Assembly (NCBI RefSeq): GCF_013033965.1
Contig: NZ_WQFE01000002.1
Location: forward strand, 310,001 to 374,000
Reading direction: 5' to 3'
Source: Ruegeria atlantica
Lineage (GTDB): Bacteria > Pseudomonadota > Alphaproteobacteria > Rhodobacterales > Rhodobacteraceae
DNA: 64,000 nucleotides
Shown here: positions 1 through 8,860 of the stretch, one piece after another
Layout of the letters: each line of letters begins with the position of its first letter
How positions within the stretch are numbered: the first letter of the stretch is position 1
Program-made: the position numbers and the translations under genes
The notes under the pieces: generated by a model
Database searches by the model: none
Seen by the model: only the letters and a program-made list of their open reading frames with translations
Told to the model about the DNA's origin: nothing

Positions 1-1478
1 CCCTCCAGATCCTGTGAAAACAGGGGCAGCGGTTTGGCGGTGGCAATCGCCTTGGCCTGCCATAACGCCTCACGCCGGGTCAGATCGCAGGCAGCAAAAG
101 CATCGGCCTCGGCCAGCCGTTCGATCACCGAGGGCCTCAGCCCGGCACGGCGCCAGACATCGTCGACCTGATGGTAGCCGTTGCCACGCGCAGCGGTCAG
201 CCAGCTGGCGTCTTCTTCGCGGCGCTCGTGATCAAAATCCACATCAATGTCGGGGGGCTCATCGCGCGCCTCGGAGACGAAGCGTTCAAATACCATGGTA
301 TCCTCTTCGGGGCCGACCTCGGTGATACGCAGGCAGTAGCAAACAACTGAATTGGCTGCTGAGCCGCGCCCCTGGCACAGGATGTCACGCGAACGGGCGA
401 ATTTGACGATGTTGTGAACAGTCAGGAAGTAAGGTTCATATTTCAACTTTTTGATCAGGGTGAGTTCATGCGCCAGCATCTTCTGCACCTTGTCTGACGC
501 CCCTTCGGGGTAACGCCAGTTCACCCCCTCATGCGCCAGACGGTGCAGGCGTTTAGTCGGGGTTTCCTGCGCGCTGCCCTCGCTGGGGTACTCATAGCGG
601 AGCTCGCCCAGCGAGAATTTCAGGTCTTTGCTGAGTGCGTGAGTGCGCGTAACGGCGTCCTCATGACCTTTGAATATCCGCAGCATCTCGGGTTTCGAGC
701 GCAAGCGTTGCTCACCATTGGCCAATGCTTCACGGCCTAGCTCATCCACCTTGCGGCGCAGACGGATGGCGGTCACAACATCGGCCAGCTTGCGCCGTGC
801 GCCGTGATGCATCAGCGGCGTGGCGCTGGCGAGGGTTGGAATGCAAAGTTGACTTGATTCAGTCTCTAATATTGAGAAATATGCACTATCTGCGCCATCA
901 TACCGGAGGTGCCTCAACAGATGCATCCGCCCACCAAAGCGGCGCGTCAATTGTTGCGCCTGTGTCCGCCATGCGTCCGCGCCGCCCGGAGGCCGGGCCG
1001 CCTGTGGCCAGAGCAGCAGGTGGAGACCGTCTGAGAACTCCAAAAGATCGGACATGTGCAGGATGCAATCGCCGTTCTCGGCGCGCAGGCGGCCTTTGGA
1101 GAGGATACGGCACAGGTTGGCCCAGCCCTGCCGGTTCAGGGGCAGGGCGGTTACGGTGGGCGCATCGGTGAAGATCAGCCGCGCCGCCGGGATCAGGCGC
1201 GGCACCGCGTGGACGGGATATGAGGGCGGTTTGGGGATGTGATCGAGGCAAGGCGGACCGATAGAGGTGTTCTGCGCCTCCCACTCCAGCCGTTCGCGCA
1301 CCTTGCGGGCGATCTCGCGCGCTTGCGTGTGGGCGCGGACGATGCCGGCGACCGAGTTGTCATCGGCAATCACAATGGCAGGCAGGCCCAGGGTGACGGC
1401 ACGCTCCATATACTCCTCGGGGTGCGAGGCCCCAGTGAGGAAGGTGAAGTTCGACGTGATCGACAGTTCGGCATACAT
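1..1478 (-). CDS. dnaE2: Error-prone DNA polymerase DnaE2 (ImuC), 5' part, with internal in-frame deletion
   Basis: This is the N-terminal part of the translesion C-family polymerase that works with ImuA/ImuB in SOS mutagenesis; the 3' end lies beyond the left edge. The start ATG (complement 1476-1478) gives MYAELSITSNFTFLTGASHP, the usual PHP-domain opening. At residues about 386-400 is the GRGSAANSVVCYC motif, followed by PPDIDVDFDHERREE, which carries the first two catalytic aspartates. Straight after HERREE (residues 417-422, near nt 213-230) the protein jumps to SWLTAARGNGY...DVWRRAGL, which in family members lies several hundred residues further on, past the third catalytic aspartate. 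The frame stays open across the junction. The product would lack the fingers and the rest of the palm and should not polymerise. No imuA/imuB is adjacent. The family call is firm; whether the deletion is real or an assembly fault cannot be told here. Confidence 0.85.
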   Translation of the reverse strand, partial: MYAELSITSNFTFLTGASHPEEYMERAVTLGLPAIVIADDNSVAGIVRAHTQAREIARKVRERLEWEAQNTSIGPPCLDHIPKPPSYPVHAVPRLIPAARLIFTDAPTVTALPLNRQGWANLCRILSKGRLRAENGDCILHMSDLLEFSDGLHLLLWPQAARPPGGADAWRTQAQQLTRRFGGRMHLLRHLRYDGADSAYFSILETESSQLCIPTLASATPLMHHGARRKLADVVTAIRLRRKVDELGREALANGEQRLRSKPEMLRIFKGHEDAVTRTHALSKDLKFSLGELRYEYPSEGSAQETPTKRLHRLAHEGVNWRYPEGASDKVQKMLAHELTLIKKLKYEPYFLTVHNIVKFARSRDILCQGRGSAANSVVCYCLRITEVGPEEDTMVFERFVSEARDEPPDIDVDFDHERREEDASWLTAARGNGYHQVDDVWRRAGLRPSVIERLAEADAFAACDLTRREALWQAKAIATAKPLPLFSQDLE

Positions 1479-1597
1479 GACGATTCCATATTATATTCAC
1501 GCTTTGTTCCTTTTCGAGTCCTTTGCGTCATTGCGCAGGAAACGGGTCGCCTGAAAGCTGGGTACCGGGCATGTTCGAGGCAAAGAAGGAGATCCCA

Positions 1598-2062
1598 ATG
1601 TTCAAAATCACCGCATTACCGACTGACGAAGTTCGCGCCCTTCAGTCTGGTCACCCGGATGCATATGGCATAACGCCAGAACGCGCTGTTTCGACCGGAG
1701 CAGGCAATCCCTGCCGCCATTGTTTGCAGAATATCCCCGAAGGGGAGGATATGCTGATACTGGCACATCGCCCCTTTTTAGAGACGCAACCTTACGCCGA
1801 AACCGGCCCGATCTTTCTGTGTGCAGCGCCTTGTGAGCGGTATGAGGGTACCGAAATGCCAGAAATCCTGACCACCTCGCCAGACTATCTGATCAAGGGC
1901 TATGGAACAGATGACCGCATCGTCTATGGCACCGGTGCCATCACGCCTACGGGCCAGATCGATGCAAAAATCAGAGATATCTTTGCCCGCCCAGATGTGG
2001 CCTATATCCACATCCGATCCTCGCGAAACAACTGTTATCAGGCGCGAATTGATCGCGCCTAA
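1598..2062 (+). CDS. DUF1203 domain protein
   Basis: A 154-residue protein resembling the DUF1203 family, whose function is not known. The start at 1598 is preceded by a good ribosome binding site (aaggag, 1586-1591), which argues against longer upstream starts in the same frame. A cysteine pair (NPCRHC, about residues 37-42) and FLCAAPCERY further on could bind a metal or form a disulfide, but this is a guess. There is no signal peptide or membrane segment, so it is probably cytosolic. It stands alone, divergent from dnaE2, and its end overlaps the last codon of the ABC ATPase gene on the other strand by four bases. Confidence 0.8.
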   Translation: MFKITALPTDEVRALQSGHPDAYGITPERAVSTGAGNPCRHCLQNIPEGEDMLILAHRPFLETQPYAETGPIFLCAAPCERYEGTEMPEILTTSPDYLIKGYGTDDRIVYGTGAITPTGQIDAKIRDIFARPDVAYIHIRSSRNNCYQARIDRA

Positions 2063-3084
2063 AGCTTGACCCGGTGCATCCCCCGGTGCGGCTGATCCTG
2101 ATCGCCGGTCGGTGTGCCTTCCGATCGGCTGGACGTCAGGGCGAGGAACACATCCTCCAGATCAGCCTCTTCGGTGCGAACGTCGCGGATGCGGATATTG
2201 GCTGCGCGCACGGATTCCAAAACCTGCTCGGCACTGGTCTGGGCGCTGTGGTATTGCAACACTAGGCTACCATCGTCGCGCAACGCGGCTTCGACGCCTT
2301 CAGTCACCGGCAGTTCAACGACAGGGCTGTCGGGCACGATGACCATGGTGCGGCTGTCCATGCGGCCAAGCAGGTTGGCAGTGCTGTCCTGCGCGATTTT
2401 CTCACCGTGGTTGATGATGGCGATCTCATCACACATCTCTTGCGCTTCTTCCAGGTAATGTGTGGTCAGGATGATGGTCATGCCTTGGTCGTTCAGCTTG
2501 CGCACATTTGTCCAAAGCATCTGGCGCAGCTCGATATCCACGCCTGCCGTAGGTTCGTCCAACACCAGAATCCTGGGGTGATGCACCAGCGCTTTAGCCA
2601 GCAGAAGCCGCCGCCGCATACCGCCCGAAAGGGTGCGGGCATAGGCCTCGGCCTTGTCGCTGAGGCCGACCAGTTCAAGGATCTCGTCACTTCGGCGCTC
2701 GGCCTTGGGTACGCCATACAGCCCGGCCTGAACCTCCAGCGCGCCGCGCGGGGTAAAGAACGGGTCAAGGTTCAGTTCCTGCGGCATGACCCCAATCGAA
2801 GCACGGGATTGGCGCGGATTGCGGTCCTGATCATAGCCCCAGATCGACACGGAGCCGGCCGATTTCACCACCAGACCGGCCAGGATGTTGATCAACGTCG
2901 ATTTTCCAGCCCCGTTTGGTCCCAGCAGGCCAAACACCGACCCTCGCGGAATACTGAGATCAATGCCCTTCAACGCCTGTTTCTCGGGCTGGCCCTTGCC
3001 GCCGCGATAGGTCTTGCGCAGCCCTTCGATCCTGATTGCCGCATCGGCCATGTGGCTCTTGCCCCCGGTTTGCTCATCGCTCAT
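2059..3084 (-). CDS. ABC transporter ATP-binding protein
   Basis: A 341-residue ATPase of the ABC-2/drug-export type. It has a Walker A (GLLGPNGAGKST), an ABC signature (LSGGMRRRLLLAKAL) and a Walker B (RILVLDEPTAGVD), then the H-loop segment (ILTTHYLEEAQEMCDEIAII). The C-terminal ~90 residues match the extension of CcmA/NodI-like exporters. The start MSDEQTGG at 3084 is chosen; an internal ATG at 3051 (MADAAIR) is also plausible, and the open frame upstream to 3219 looks non-coding. No permease gene lies next to it in the window, which is odd because such ATPases usually sit beside an ABC-2 permease. The substrate cannot be inferred. Confidence 0.88.
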   Translation of the reverse strand: MSDEQTGGKSHMADAAIRIEGLRKTYRGGKGQPEKQALKGIDLSIPRGSVFGLLGPNGAGKSTLINILAGLVVKSAGSVSIWGYDQDRNPRQSRASIGVMPQELNLDPFFTPRGALEVQAGLYGVPKAERRSDEILELVGLSDKAEAYARTLSGGMRRRLLLAKALVHHPRILVLDEPTAGVDIELRQMLWTNVRKLNDQGMTIILTTHYLEEAQEMCDEIAIINHGEKIAQDSTANLLGRMDSRTMVIVPDSPVVELPVTEGVEAALRDDGSLVLQYHSAQTSAEQVLESVRAANIRIRDVRTEEADLEDVFLALTSSRSEGTPTGDQDQPHRGMHRVKL

Positions 3085-3138
3085 AAACGCACCTAATGCA
3101 TGCCCGCGAGGCCGACAACCAGTGAAGGATCGCCAGCC

Positions 3139-3315
3139 GTGACAATTGAAGCGCCGGAAACCAAGATCGTCGAGACCGCCCGTGTCGCCTGTGATGGTGG
3201 CGAAGGTGCATTGGGCCATCCGCGCGTCTGGTTGCAGATCCCCGAGGACAGCGGCTGGGTCGAGTGCCCATATTGCGACTGCAAATATGTTCTGAAAGGC
3301 TCAGAGCAGGGCTGA
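3139..3315 (+). CDS. Small zinc-finger (zf-CHCC, NDUFS6-like) protein
   Basis: A 58-residue protein with the CHCC zinc-binding pattern of the NDUFS6/zf-CHCC family: one Cys in VACDGG, a His in ALGHPRV and a Cys pair in [11 protein letters not shown]. In mitochondria the homologous domain belongs to a complex I accessory subunit; bacterial stand-alone versions have no settled role. A GTG at 3139 is preferred because it gives the usual compact N-terminus ([12 protein letters not shown]) with an aagga about 12 bases upstream; an in-frame ATG at 3100 would add 13 low-complexity residues. It is divergent from the ABC ATPase, with start codons about 55 bases apart. Confidence 0.8.
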   Translation: MTIEAPETKIVETARVACDGGEGALGHPRVWLQIPEDSGWVECPYCDCKYVLKGSEQG

Positions 3316-3322
3316 CGGCCCG

Positions 3323-3814
3323 TCAGGTGCCGGGTTTGGCAAAATTCTGACACAGCGCGCCAGCATCGACATCGCCATATTTATTGATCAGGAACTGATC
3401 GACATTGGCACCGGACCACACATGAAATGCCTTTCCGTTGCTGAGGCGGCCAATGCCACTGGCGGTGCCGGTTTCCGGATGCTGGTACGTAAAGAAAGCC
3501 TTTCCGGTTAGCCCATTGTCACATTCAAGTGTGGCTTCCCCGAAACCAAAACTTCCTTGGGCGCGCCACTGTCCATGACAGCCAAAATTCGCACTTGTCC
3601 GCCCGGCGTGGGTTCCTTCACCCCATCCGATAGCGCGGCCTGTGAAAAATATACCGCTGTTGCCCAAGCAAGCCAGGATCGGGGCGCAGTTGGAAGAAGT
3701 GCCCTGAATTGACAAGCAATCAGCGGGCAATTTTGGCCCCGCCTGCGCGGTTGTGGCGACAAGAGCGATTGCGGTTGCGGACGCGATGGCCGATAAAACG
3801 TGCAGACTGAACAT
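3323..3814 (-). CDS. Secreted protein of unknown function
   Basis: A 163-residue protein with a clear signal peptide (MFSLHVLSAIASATAIALVATTAQAG, cleavage probably after AQA). The mature part has about seven cysteines (DCLSIQ, SNCAPILACLG, NFGCHGQW, LECDNG, ALCQNF), suggesting a disulfide-bonded periplasmic or secreted protein, and a glycine- and aromatic-rich middle. I do not recognise the family. The start at 3814 is set by the signal peptide; the frame stays open to 3880 but that part overlaps polA. The start codon is only 28 bases from that of polA on the other strand. Confidence 0.65.
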   Translation of the reverse strand: MFSLHVLSAIASATAIALVATTAQAGPKLPADCLSIQGTSSNCAPILACLGNSGIFFTGRAIGWGEGTHAGRTSANFGCHGQWRAQGSFGFGEATLECDNGLTGKAFFTYQHPETGTASGIGRLSNGKAFHVWSGANVDQFLINKYGDVDAGALCQNFAKPGT

Positions 3815-3841
3815 GACCACGATCCTATAAGGCAGGGCACC

Positions 3842-6646
3842 ATGAGCAAGAGCGAATTCGGAAAAGGCTGTCACCTGCATCTGATCGATGGATCAGCTTT
3901 TATTTTTCGAGCCTATCACGCGCTGCCGCCACTGACGCGCAAGTCGGACGGACTGCCAATCGGAGCCGTTTCGGGCTTTTGCAACATGTTGCAGAAATAT
4001 GTCGAAGGAAACGCCGGTCCAGATGCGCCCACCCATGTGGCGGTGATCTTTGACAAGGGTTCGCACACGTTCCGCAACGATCTGTATGACCTCTACAAGG
4101 CCAACCGCGAAGCGATGCCAGAAGACCTGCGCCCGCAGATGCCGTTGACGCGTGAGGCCACCAAAGCCTTCAACATCGCCTGCAAAGAGCTTGAAGGCTA
4201 TGAGGCGGACGACATTATCGCCACTTTGGCCGTTCAGGCGCGCGAGGCGGGCGGGCGTGTGACCATCGTCAGTTCCGACAAGGACCTGATGCAATTGGTC
4301 GGCGGTGGCGTCGAAATGCTGGATGCGATGAAGAACAAGCGCATCGACCGCGATGGCGTGGTCGAGAAATTCGGCGTCGGGCCGGAACGCGTGGTCGATG
4401 TGCAGGCGCTGGCAGGCGACAGTGTTGACAACGTGCCGGGGGCACCGGGGATCGGAGTGAAAACCGCAGCTTTGTTGATCAACGAATATGGCGATCTGGA
4501 AACGCTGCTGGACCGTGCGGAAGAGATCAAGCAGCCCAAGCGTCGTCAGACTCTGATCGAAAAACGCGATCAGATCGAGCTGTCGAAGAAGCTGGTGCAG
4601 TTGGACGAGAACACGCCGCTGGATTTCACGCTGGATGATCTGGAAGTGAAAGACCCCGATGCCGAGACCCTGCTGGGCTTCCTGGCCGAGATGGAGTTTC
4701 GCACTCTGACAAAGCGGATTGCCGACAAGCTGGGCGCCGAAGCACCGGTGATTGCCGATGCGCCTGCGCCCGCAGATGAAGTAGCCGAAGCAGAGGCCAT
4801 CCCGTTCGACGCGTCCAAATACGAATGTGTGCGCGATGCCGGGGCGCTGCAAAAGTGGATTGATCAGGCCTATGAGCGTGGCTGGGTCGCAGTGGATACC
4901 GAGACCACCGGGCTAAATGAAATGATCGCCGAACTGGTCGGAATATCGCTATGCGTCGAGGCGGGTGAGGCCTGTTACATCCCGCTGATTCACCGCGAAA
5001 GCGCAACGGATGATCTGTTCGGCTCGGATGCACTGGCCGAGGGGCAGATGCCGCTGGACGAGGCTCTGGCCCTGCTGAAACCGATGTTCGAAGACCCGTC
5101 TATCCTTAAGATCGGGCAGAACATGAAATACGACGCCAAAATCTTTGCGCGTTATGGCGTGAATGTTGCGCCTATCGACGACACGATGCTGATGTCTTAT
5201 GCGATGCATGGCGGTGAACATGGGCATGGCATGGACACGCTGTCCGAACGCTATCTGAACCACACGCCGATCCCGATCAAGCCGCTGCTGGGCTCGGGCA
5301 AGTCGGCGATCACCTTCGACAAGGTGCCGATTGACGAGGCCACCGCCTATGCGGCCGAGGATGCGGATATCACCTTGCGCCTGTGGCAGCTGTTCAAACC
5401 GCAACTGCATCAGGTGCAGGTGACGACGGTGTACGAAACGCTCGAGCGGCCGCTGGTGCCGGTTCTGGCCGAGATGGAGATGCACGGCATCAAGGTCGAC
5501 CGCGATGTGCTGAGCCGCATGTCCAACGCCTTTGCCCAGAAAATGGCCGGGTTAGAGGCCGAAATCCACGAGTTGGCCGGTGAAAACTTCAACGTCGGTT
5601 CCCCCGCACAGCTGGGTGAGATTCTGTTCGACAAGATGGGTCTGGAAGGCGGCAAGAAGGGCAAGACCGGGAAATACTCGACCGGGGCAGATGTTCTGGA
5701 AGATCTTGCCACCGAGCATGAACTGCCACGCCGGGTGCTGGACTGGCGGCAGCTGTCCAAGCTGAAATCGACCTATACCGACGCATTGCAGACCCATATT
5801 AACCCCGATACGGGCCGGGTGCACACGTCCTATTCGATCACCGGGGCGAGTACCGGGCGTTTGGCCTCGACCGATCCGAACCTGCAGAACATTCCGGTGC
5901 GTACTGAAGAAGGCCGCCGCATTCGCGAGGCGTTCATTGCCGAGCCGGGCAACGTGCTGGTCAGCCTCGACTACAGCCAGATCGAGTTGCGGATACTGGC
6001 ACATATCGCCGATATTTCGGCCTTGAAACAGGCGTTTTCAGATGGGCTGGACATTCACGCCATGACGGCGTCCGAGATGTTCGATGTGCCGCTGGACGAG
6101 ATGACGCCGGATATCCGCCGTCAGGCCAAAGCGATCAACTTTGGTGTGATCTACGGCATCTCGGGATTTGGTCTGGCCCGCAACCTGCGCATCCCGCGGG
6201 CCGAGGCGCAGGGGTTCATCGACCGCTATTTCGAGCGTTTTCCGGGCATTCGCCGGTATATGGACGACACCGTGGCTTTCGCCAAAGAGCATGGCTATGT
6301 GCAAACCCTGTTTGGGCGCAAAATCCACACGCCGGAAATCAATGCCAAGGGGCCGCATGCGGGCTTCTCGCGCCGTGCTGCGATCAACGCGCCGATTCAG
6401 GGCACGGCGGCGGATGTGATCCGGCGCGCGATGGTGCGGATGCCGGATGCCATCAACGGATTGCCTGCAAAGATGCTGTTGCAGGTGCATGACGAATTGC
6501 TGTTCGAAGTCGCCGAGGATGCGGTGGGTCAGGTGATCGACGTGGCGCGCGACGTGATGGAAGGGGCCTCGGACCCCGCGGTTAAGCTGGACGTCAAGCT
6601 GAGCGTCGATGCCGGGCAAGGCGCGAACTGGGCCGAGGCGCATTAG
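3842..6646 (+). CDS. polA: DNA polymerase I
   Basis: A 934-residue full-length Pol I that removes RNA primers and fills gaps in replication and excision repair. The N-terminal 5'-3' nuclease starts at HLHLIDGSAFIFRAYHAL. The 3'-5' exonuclease is intact, with D352 and E354 in VAVDTETTG, NMKYDAK and the Exo III motif YAAEDADITL. The polymerase domain has motif A (LVSLDYSQIELR, D710), motif B (RRQAKAINFGVIYG) and motif C (LLQVHDELLFE, D884). The start ATG at 3842 gives MSKSEFGKG; an upstream ATG at 3800 would extend into the divergent gene and is not favoured. It is monocistronic, facing a DUF2798 gene. Confidence 0.97.
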   Translation: MSKSEFGKGCHLHLIDGSAFIFRAYHALPPLTRKSDGLPIGAVSGFCNMLQKYVEGNAGPDAPTHVAVIFDKGSHTFRNDLYDLYKANREAMPEDLRPQMPLTREATKAFNIACKELEGYEADDIIATLAVQAREAGGRVTIVSSDKDLMQLVGGGVEMLDAMKNKRIDRDGVVEKFGVGPERVVDVQALAGDSVDNVPGAPGIGVKTAALLINEYGDLETLLDRAEEIKQPKRRQTLIEKRDQIELSKKLVQLDENTPLDFTLDDLEVKDPDAETLLGFLAEMEFRTLTKRIADKLGAEAPVIADAPAPADEVAEAEAIPFDASKYECVRDAGALQKWIDQAYERGWVAVDTETTGLNEMIAELVGISLCVEAGEACYIPLIHRESATDDLFGSDALAEGQMPLDEALALLKPMFEDPSILKIGQNMKYDAKIFARYGVNVAPIDDTMLMSYAMHGGEHGHGMDTLSERYLNHTPIPIKPLLGSGKSAITFDKVPIDEATAYAAEDADITLRLWQLFKPQLHQVQVTTVYETLERPLVPVLAEMEMHGIKVDRDVLSRMSNAFAQKMAGLEAEIHELAGENFNVGSPAQLGEILFDKMGLEGGKKGKTGKYSTGADVLEDLATEHELPRRVLDWRQLSKLKSTYTDALQTHINPDTGRVHTSYSITGASTGRLASTDPNLQNIPVRTEEGRRIREAFIAEPGNVLVSLDYSQIELRILAHIADISALKQAFSDGLDIHAMTASEMFDVPLDEMTPDIRRQAKAINFGVIYGISGFGLARNLRIPRAEAQGFIDRYFERFPGIRRYMDDTVAFAKEHGYVQTLFGRKIHTPEINAKGPHAGFSRRAAINAPIQGTAADVIRRAMVRMPDAINGLPAKMLLQVHDELLFEVAEDAVGQVIDVARDVMEGASDPAVKLDVKLSVDAGQGANWAEAH

Positions 6647-6679
6647 GGGCGCTGCTCATCAGGCCCTCTTCGCAGCGGC

Positions 6680-6919
6680 TCAGTCCTGCGGTCTGACCCA
6701 GCCCTCGACCATGCGTTTCACAGTGGGTCCAAGGGTCAGGATGACGGCAAACGCTATTGGCCAGCAAAAAGCCCAAGATGCCATCCAATCACCGAAGGTG
6801 TTTGGGCCGAAGCCGACCGCTTTGACGGTGGCGATGCCGGTGACAATACATGACATCAAACCGGACATGATCAAACCAAACACGGCATGGGCAAAGCGGG
6901 CAGGGATCATTTCGGGCAT
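6680..6919 (-). CDS. DUF2798 small membrane protein
   Basis: A 79-residue inner-membrane protein with two hydrophobic segments (about residues 9-31 and 46-66), matching the DUF2798 pattern (MIPARFAHAVFGLIMSGLMS... then WMASWAFCWPIAF). The family has no assigned function. It converges on polA with 33 bases between the stops. Membership is judged from the characteristic opening and the two-helix layout. Confidence 0.75.
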   Translation of the reverse strand: MPEMIPARFAHAVFGLIMSGLMSCIVTGIATVKAVGFGPNTFGDWMASWAFCWPIAFAVILTLGPTVKRMVEGWVRPQD

Positions 6920-6975
6920 CCTTAGGGTCGCGATGCCCCGTTTTTAGATACTTTCCGCTCACTTGCCAGACTGGA

Positions 6976-7740
6976 TCAGGTGGCGTGTTGTCCCATCCAG
7001 CCAAGTGATGCGGCGGTGCGCGGTGTAGAAGGGGTGTATTCGGCACTGACCCAATTGGCGTAGCCAGTGTTCTCCATCGCTGCAAACAGTCGCGTGAAGT
7101 CCGTCGGGCCGCGCCCCGGTTCAGAACGGTCGGGTGCCGCTCCGACCTGGGCATGTGTGACCTTGTGGTGGAACTTGTTCCAAACGGCCAAGGCGTCTCC
7201 GTGGATCATATGGGCGTGAAAACTGTCAAATTGCAGACCGACATTCGGGCGATCCACACGATCCAAAATTTCAACAGCCAGATCATAGTCATTCAGGAAG
7301 TAATCGGGTTGAGACACCGGGTTAAGAGGCTCGATCGTGAACTGTTGTTGCGGTGCCAGGTCAGCCGCCCATTGCAGGTTATGGACCATGCACGCAAACG
7401 CATCCGGTCCGCTGGAATAGCCTGACATGATGTGGATCAGCCCTGGGCGCAGAACCTCGGCATACCGCAGAACGCGGCGGATATCGGATTGGAATCGGCC
7501 TTCGCCACCGGGAATAGCGGCATAGCCGGGATCACCGCCCGTGTAGTTTGGCGGCGGCGCGTTGATCAGAACCAGTTCAAGCCCGTTGGCCAACAGGGCG
7601 CGTTGGGTTTCTTTGGCCGCCAACTCGTAAGGGAACAGAATCTCGACCGCCTTAAACCCCGCGTCTGCGGCGGCCTGGAATCGGTCCAGATAGGGCAGTT
7701 CAGTAAAAAGCAGGGAAATATTCGCTGCGAGTTTTGGCAT
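6976..7740 (-). CDS. hyi: Hydroxypyruvate isomerase family protein
   Basis: A 254-residue TIM-barrel sugar isomerase of the Hyi/AP-endonuclease-2 superfamily, which interconverts hydroxypyruvate and tartronate semialdehyde in glyoxylate metabolism. The opening MPKLAANISLLFTELPYLDR and the block PGLIHIMSGYSSG are typical. Likely metal ligands are the glutamates in FTIEPLNP and VSAEYTP and the residues of QFDSFHAH. Length is normal (about 255-260). No gcl or tartronate semialdehyde reductase gene is adjacent, so the exact substrate is inferred. It is divergent from the DMT transporter gene. Confidence 0.85.
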   Translation of the reverse strand: MPKLAANISLLFTELPYLDRFQAAADAGFKAVEILFPYELAAKETQRALLANGLELVLINAPPPNYTGGDPGYAAIPGGEGRFQSDIRRVLRYAEVLRPGLIHIMSGYSSGPDAFACMVHNLQWAADLAPQQQFTIEPLNPVSQPDYFLNDYDLAVEILDRVDRPNVGLQFDSFHAHMIHGDALAVWNKFHHKVTHAQVGAAPDRSEPGRGPTDFTRLFAAMENTGYANWVSAEYTPSTPRTAASLGWMGQHAT

Positions 7741-7912
7741 GAGTGGCCTTTGGATAGCTGGTGCGGTGACCTTATCTGCGTGGTGATTTCAGCGAAAGAG
7801 ACTGAAAACGACAGTTTGTCGAAATTCGACCAGAATGCGCCCATTGAATCAGCGAGGTTCGGGGCAACGCGGCGAATCATTTCAGAACGCTGTGCCAACA
7901 AAAGGTTTGAAT

Positions 7913-8860
7913 ATGATGGCGATGAGCCCTGACCCTGTGCGCGGGAACACCCTTTCTGTGTCCACAGGACGGAATTCTGCTTTGTCCGGCAATGGGTTGG
8001 CAGTAGCCTCTATGCTGACCTGGGCGGCCGGGTTTCCGGCGGCCGAAGTGCTGTTGCAGACGTGGCCCCCTGTTGCCTTGCTGACCGCGCGTTTGGCGTT
8101 GGCCGTTGTTGTCATGATGCCAATCTGGATGCTGATCGACGGGCCGCATCGGGTTCTTTCCGCCCGCTGGCGGCACGCGATGATCGTCGGCGGATGCGGC
8201 ATTGGGGTGGCCATGTTCCTGATGATCGTGGCGCAAAAGCTGACCGATCCGGTGACGGTTGCGATTGTCGCGTCGTGTGCGCCTTTGATGGCGACGCTGT
8301 TGGAATTGGCCGCGGGAACGCGTCGGCTGAGGTGGAATTTTGCGCTGGGCGTAATTGTTTCAATTGTCGGAGGTCTGATCGCCACAAGCGCGTTGGCGCC
8401 AGCCCAACTGGGATTGGGTGCAGCTTGCGCGGTTGTCTCGACGGCTTTGTTCTGTTGGGCCAGCATGGCGACCGCCCGGGATTTCCCTGAACTGAGCCGG
8501 GTCGGACGCACCACCATCACCTTCGTCGGGGGTCTGGCGATGGCGTCGGTGCTGATGTTCGGATCGGCACAATTAGGCATGGATGTGATGCCTGCGACAT
8601 CGTTTGATATGCAGCAGGCAGGGATGCTGATGATCTATGCGCTTGTGTCTATGGGGCTGAGCCAGGTTCTGTTCATCGCCTCGATTGGCAAGCTGGGCGT
8701 CGCGCTGTCGTCCTTCCACATCAATGTCGCCCCCTTCTATGTGATGCTGATCATGCTGGTGCTGGGGGAAGAGTGGAACTGGACCCGTGCGCTGGGCGCG
8801 GGAATCGTTGCAATGGCAGTTGTTCTGGCGCAAGAGCGGCGATCCGCCAAGACCGCCTAA
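7913..8860 (+). CDS. DMT (EamA) family transporter
   Basis: A 315-residue inner-membrane permease of the drug/metabolite superfamily, with about ten hydrophobic helices arranged as two EamA repeats (roughly residues 20-150 and 165-300). The start at 7913 is chosen because aaagg lies 8 bases before it; the frame is open further upstream without a good site. The N-terminal 25 residues are polar and likely cytosolic. Substrates of these carriers (amino acids, metabolites) cannot be read from sequence. The end overlaps the convergent DUF1285 gene by four bases. Confidence 0.88.
   Translation: MMAMSPDPVRGNTLSVSTGRNSALSGNGLAVASMLTWAAGFPAAEVLLQTWPPVALLTARLALAVVVMMPIWMLIDGPHRVLSARWRHAMIVGGCGIGVAMFLMIVAQKLTDPVTVAIVASCAPLMATLLELAAGTRRLRWNFALGVIVSIVGGLIATSALAPAQLGLGAACAVVSTALFCWASMATARDFPELSRVGRTTITFVGGLAMASVLMFGSAQLGMDVMPATSFDMQQAGMLMIYALVSMGLSQVLFIASIGKLGVALSSFHINVAPFYVMLIMLVLGEEWNWTRALGAGIVAMAVVLAQERRSAKTA

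Noticed and set aside
1506..1520. Possible SOS box upstream of dnaE2 (GTTC-N7-AGTC).
   Set aside because: The second half matches GTTC at only two of four bases. A decayed LexA site is possible but cannot be supported.
3893..4852. Open frame of about 319 codons antisense to polA.
   Set aside because: Shadow of polA; no ribosome site or domain.
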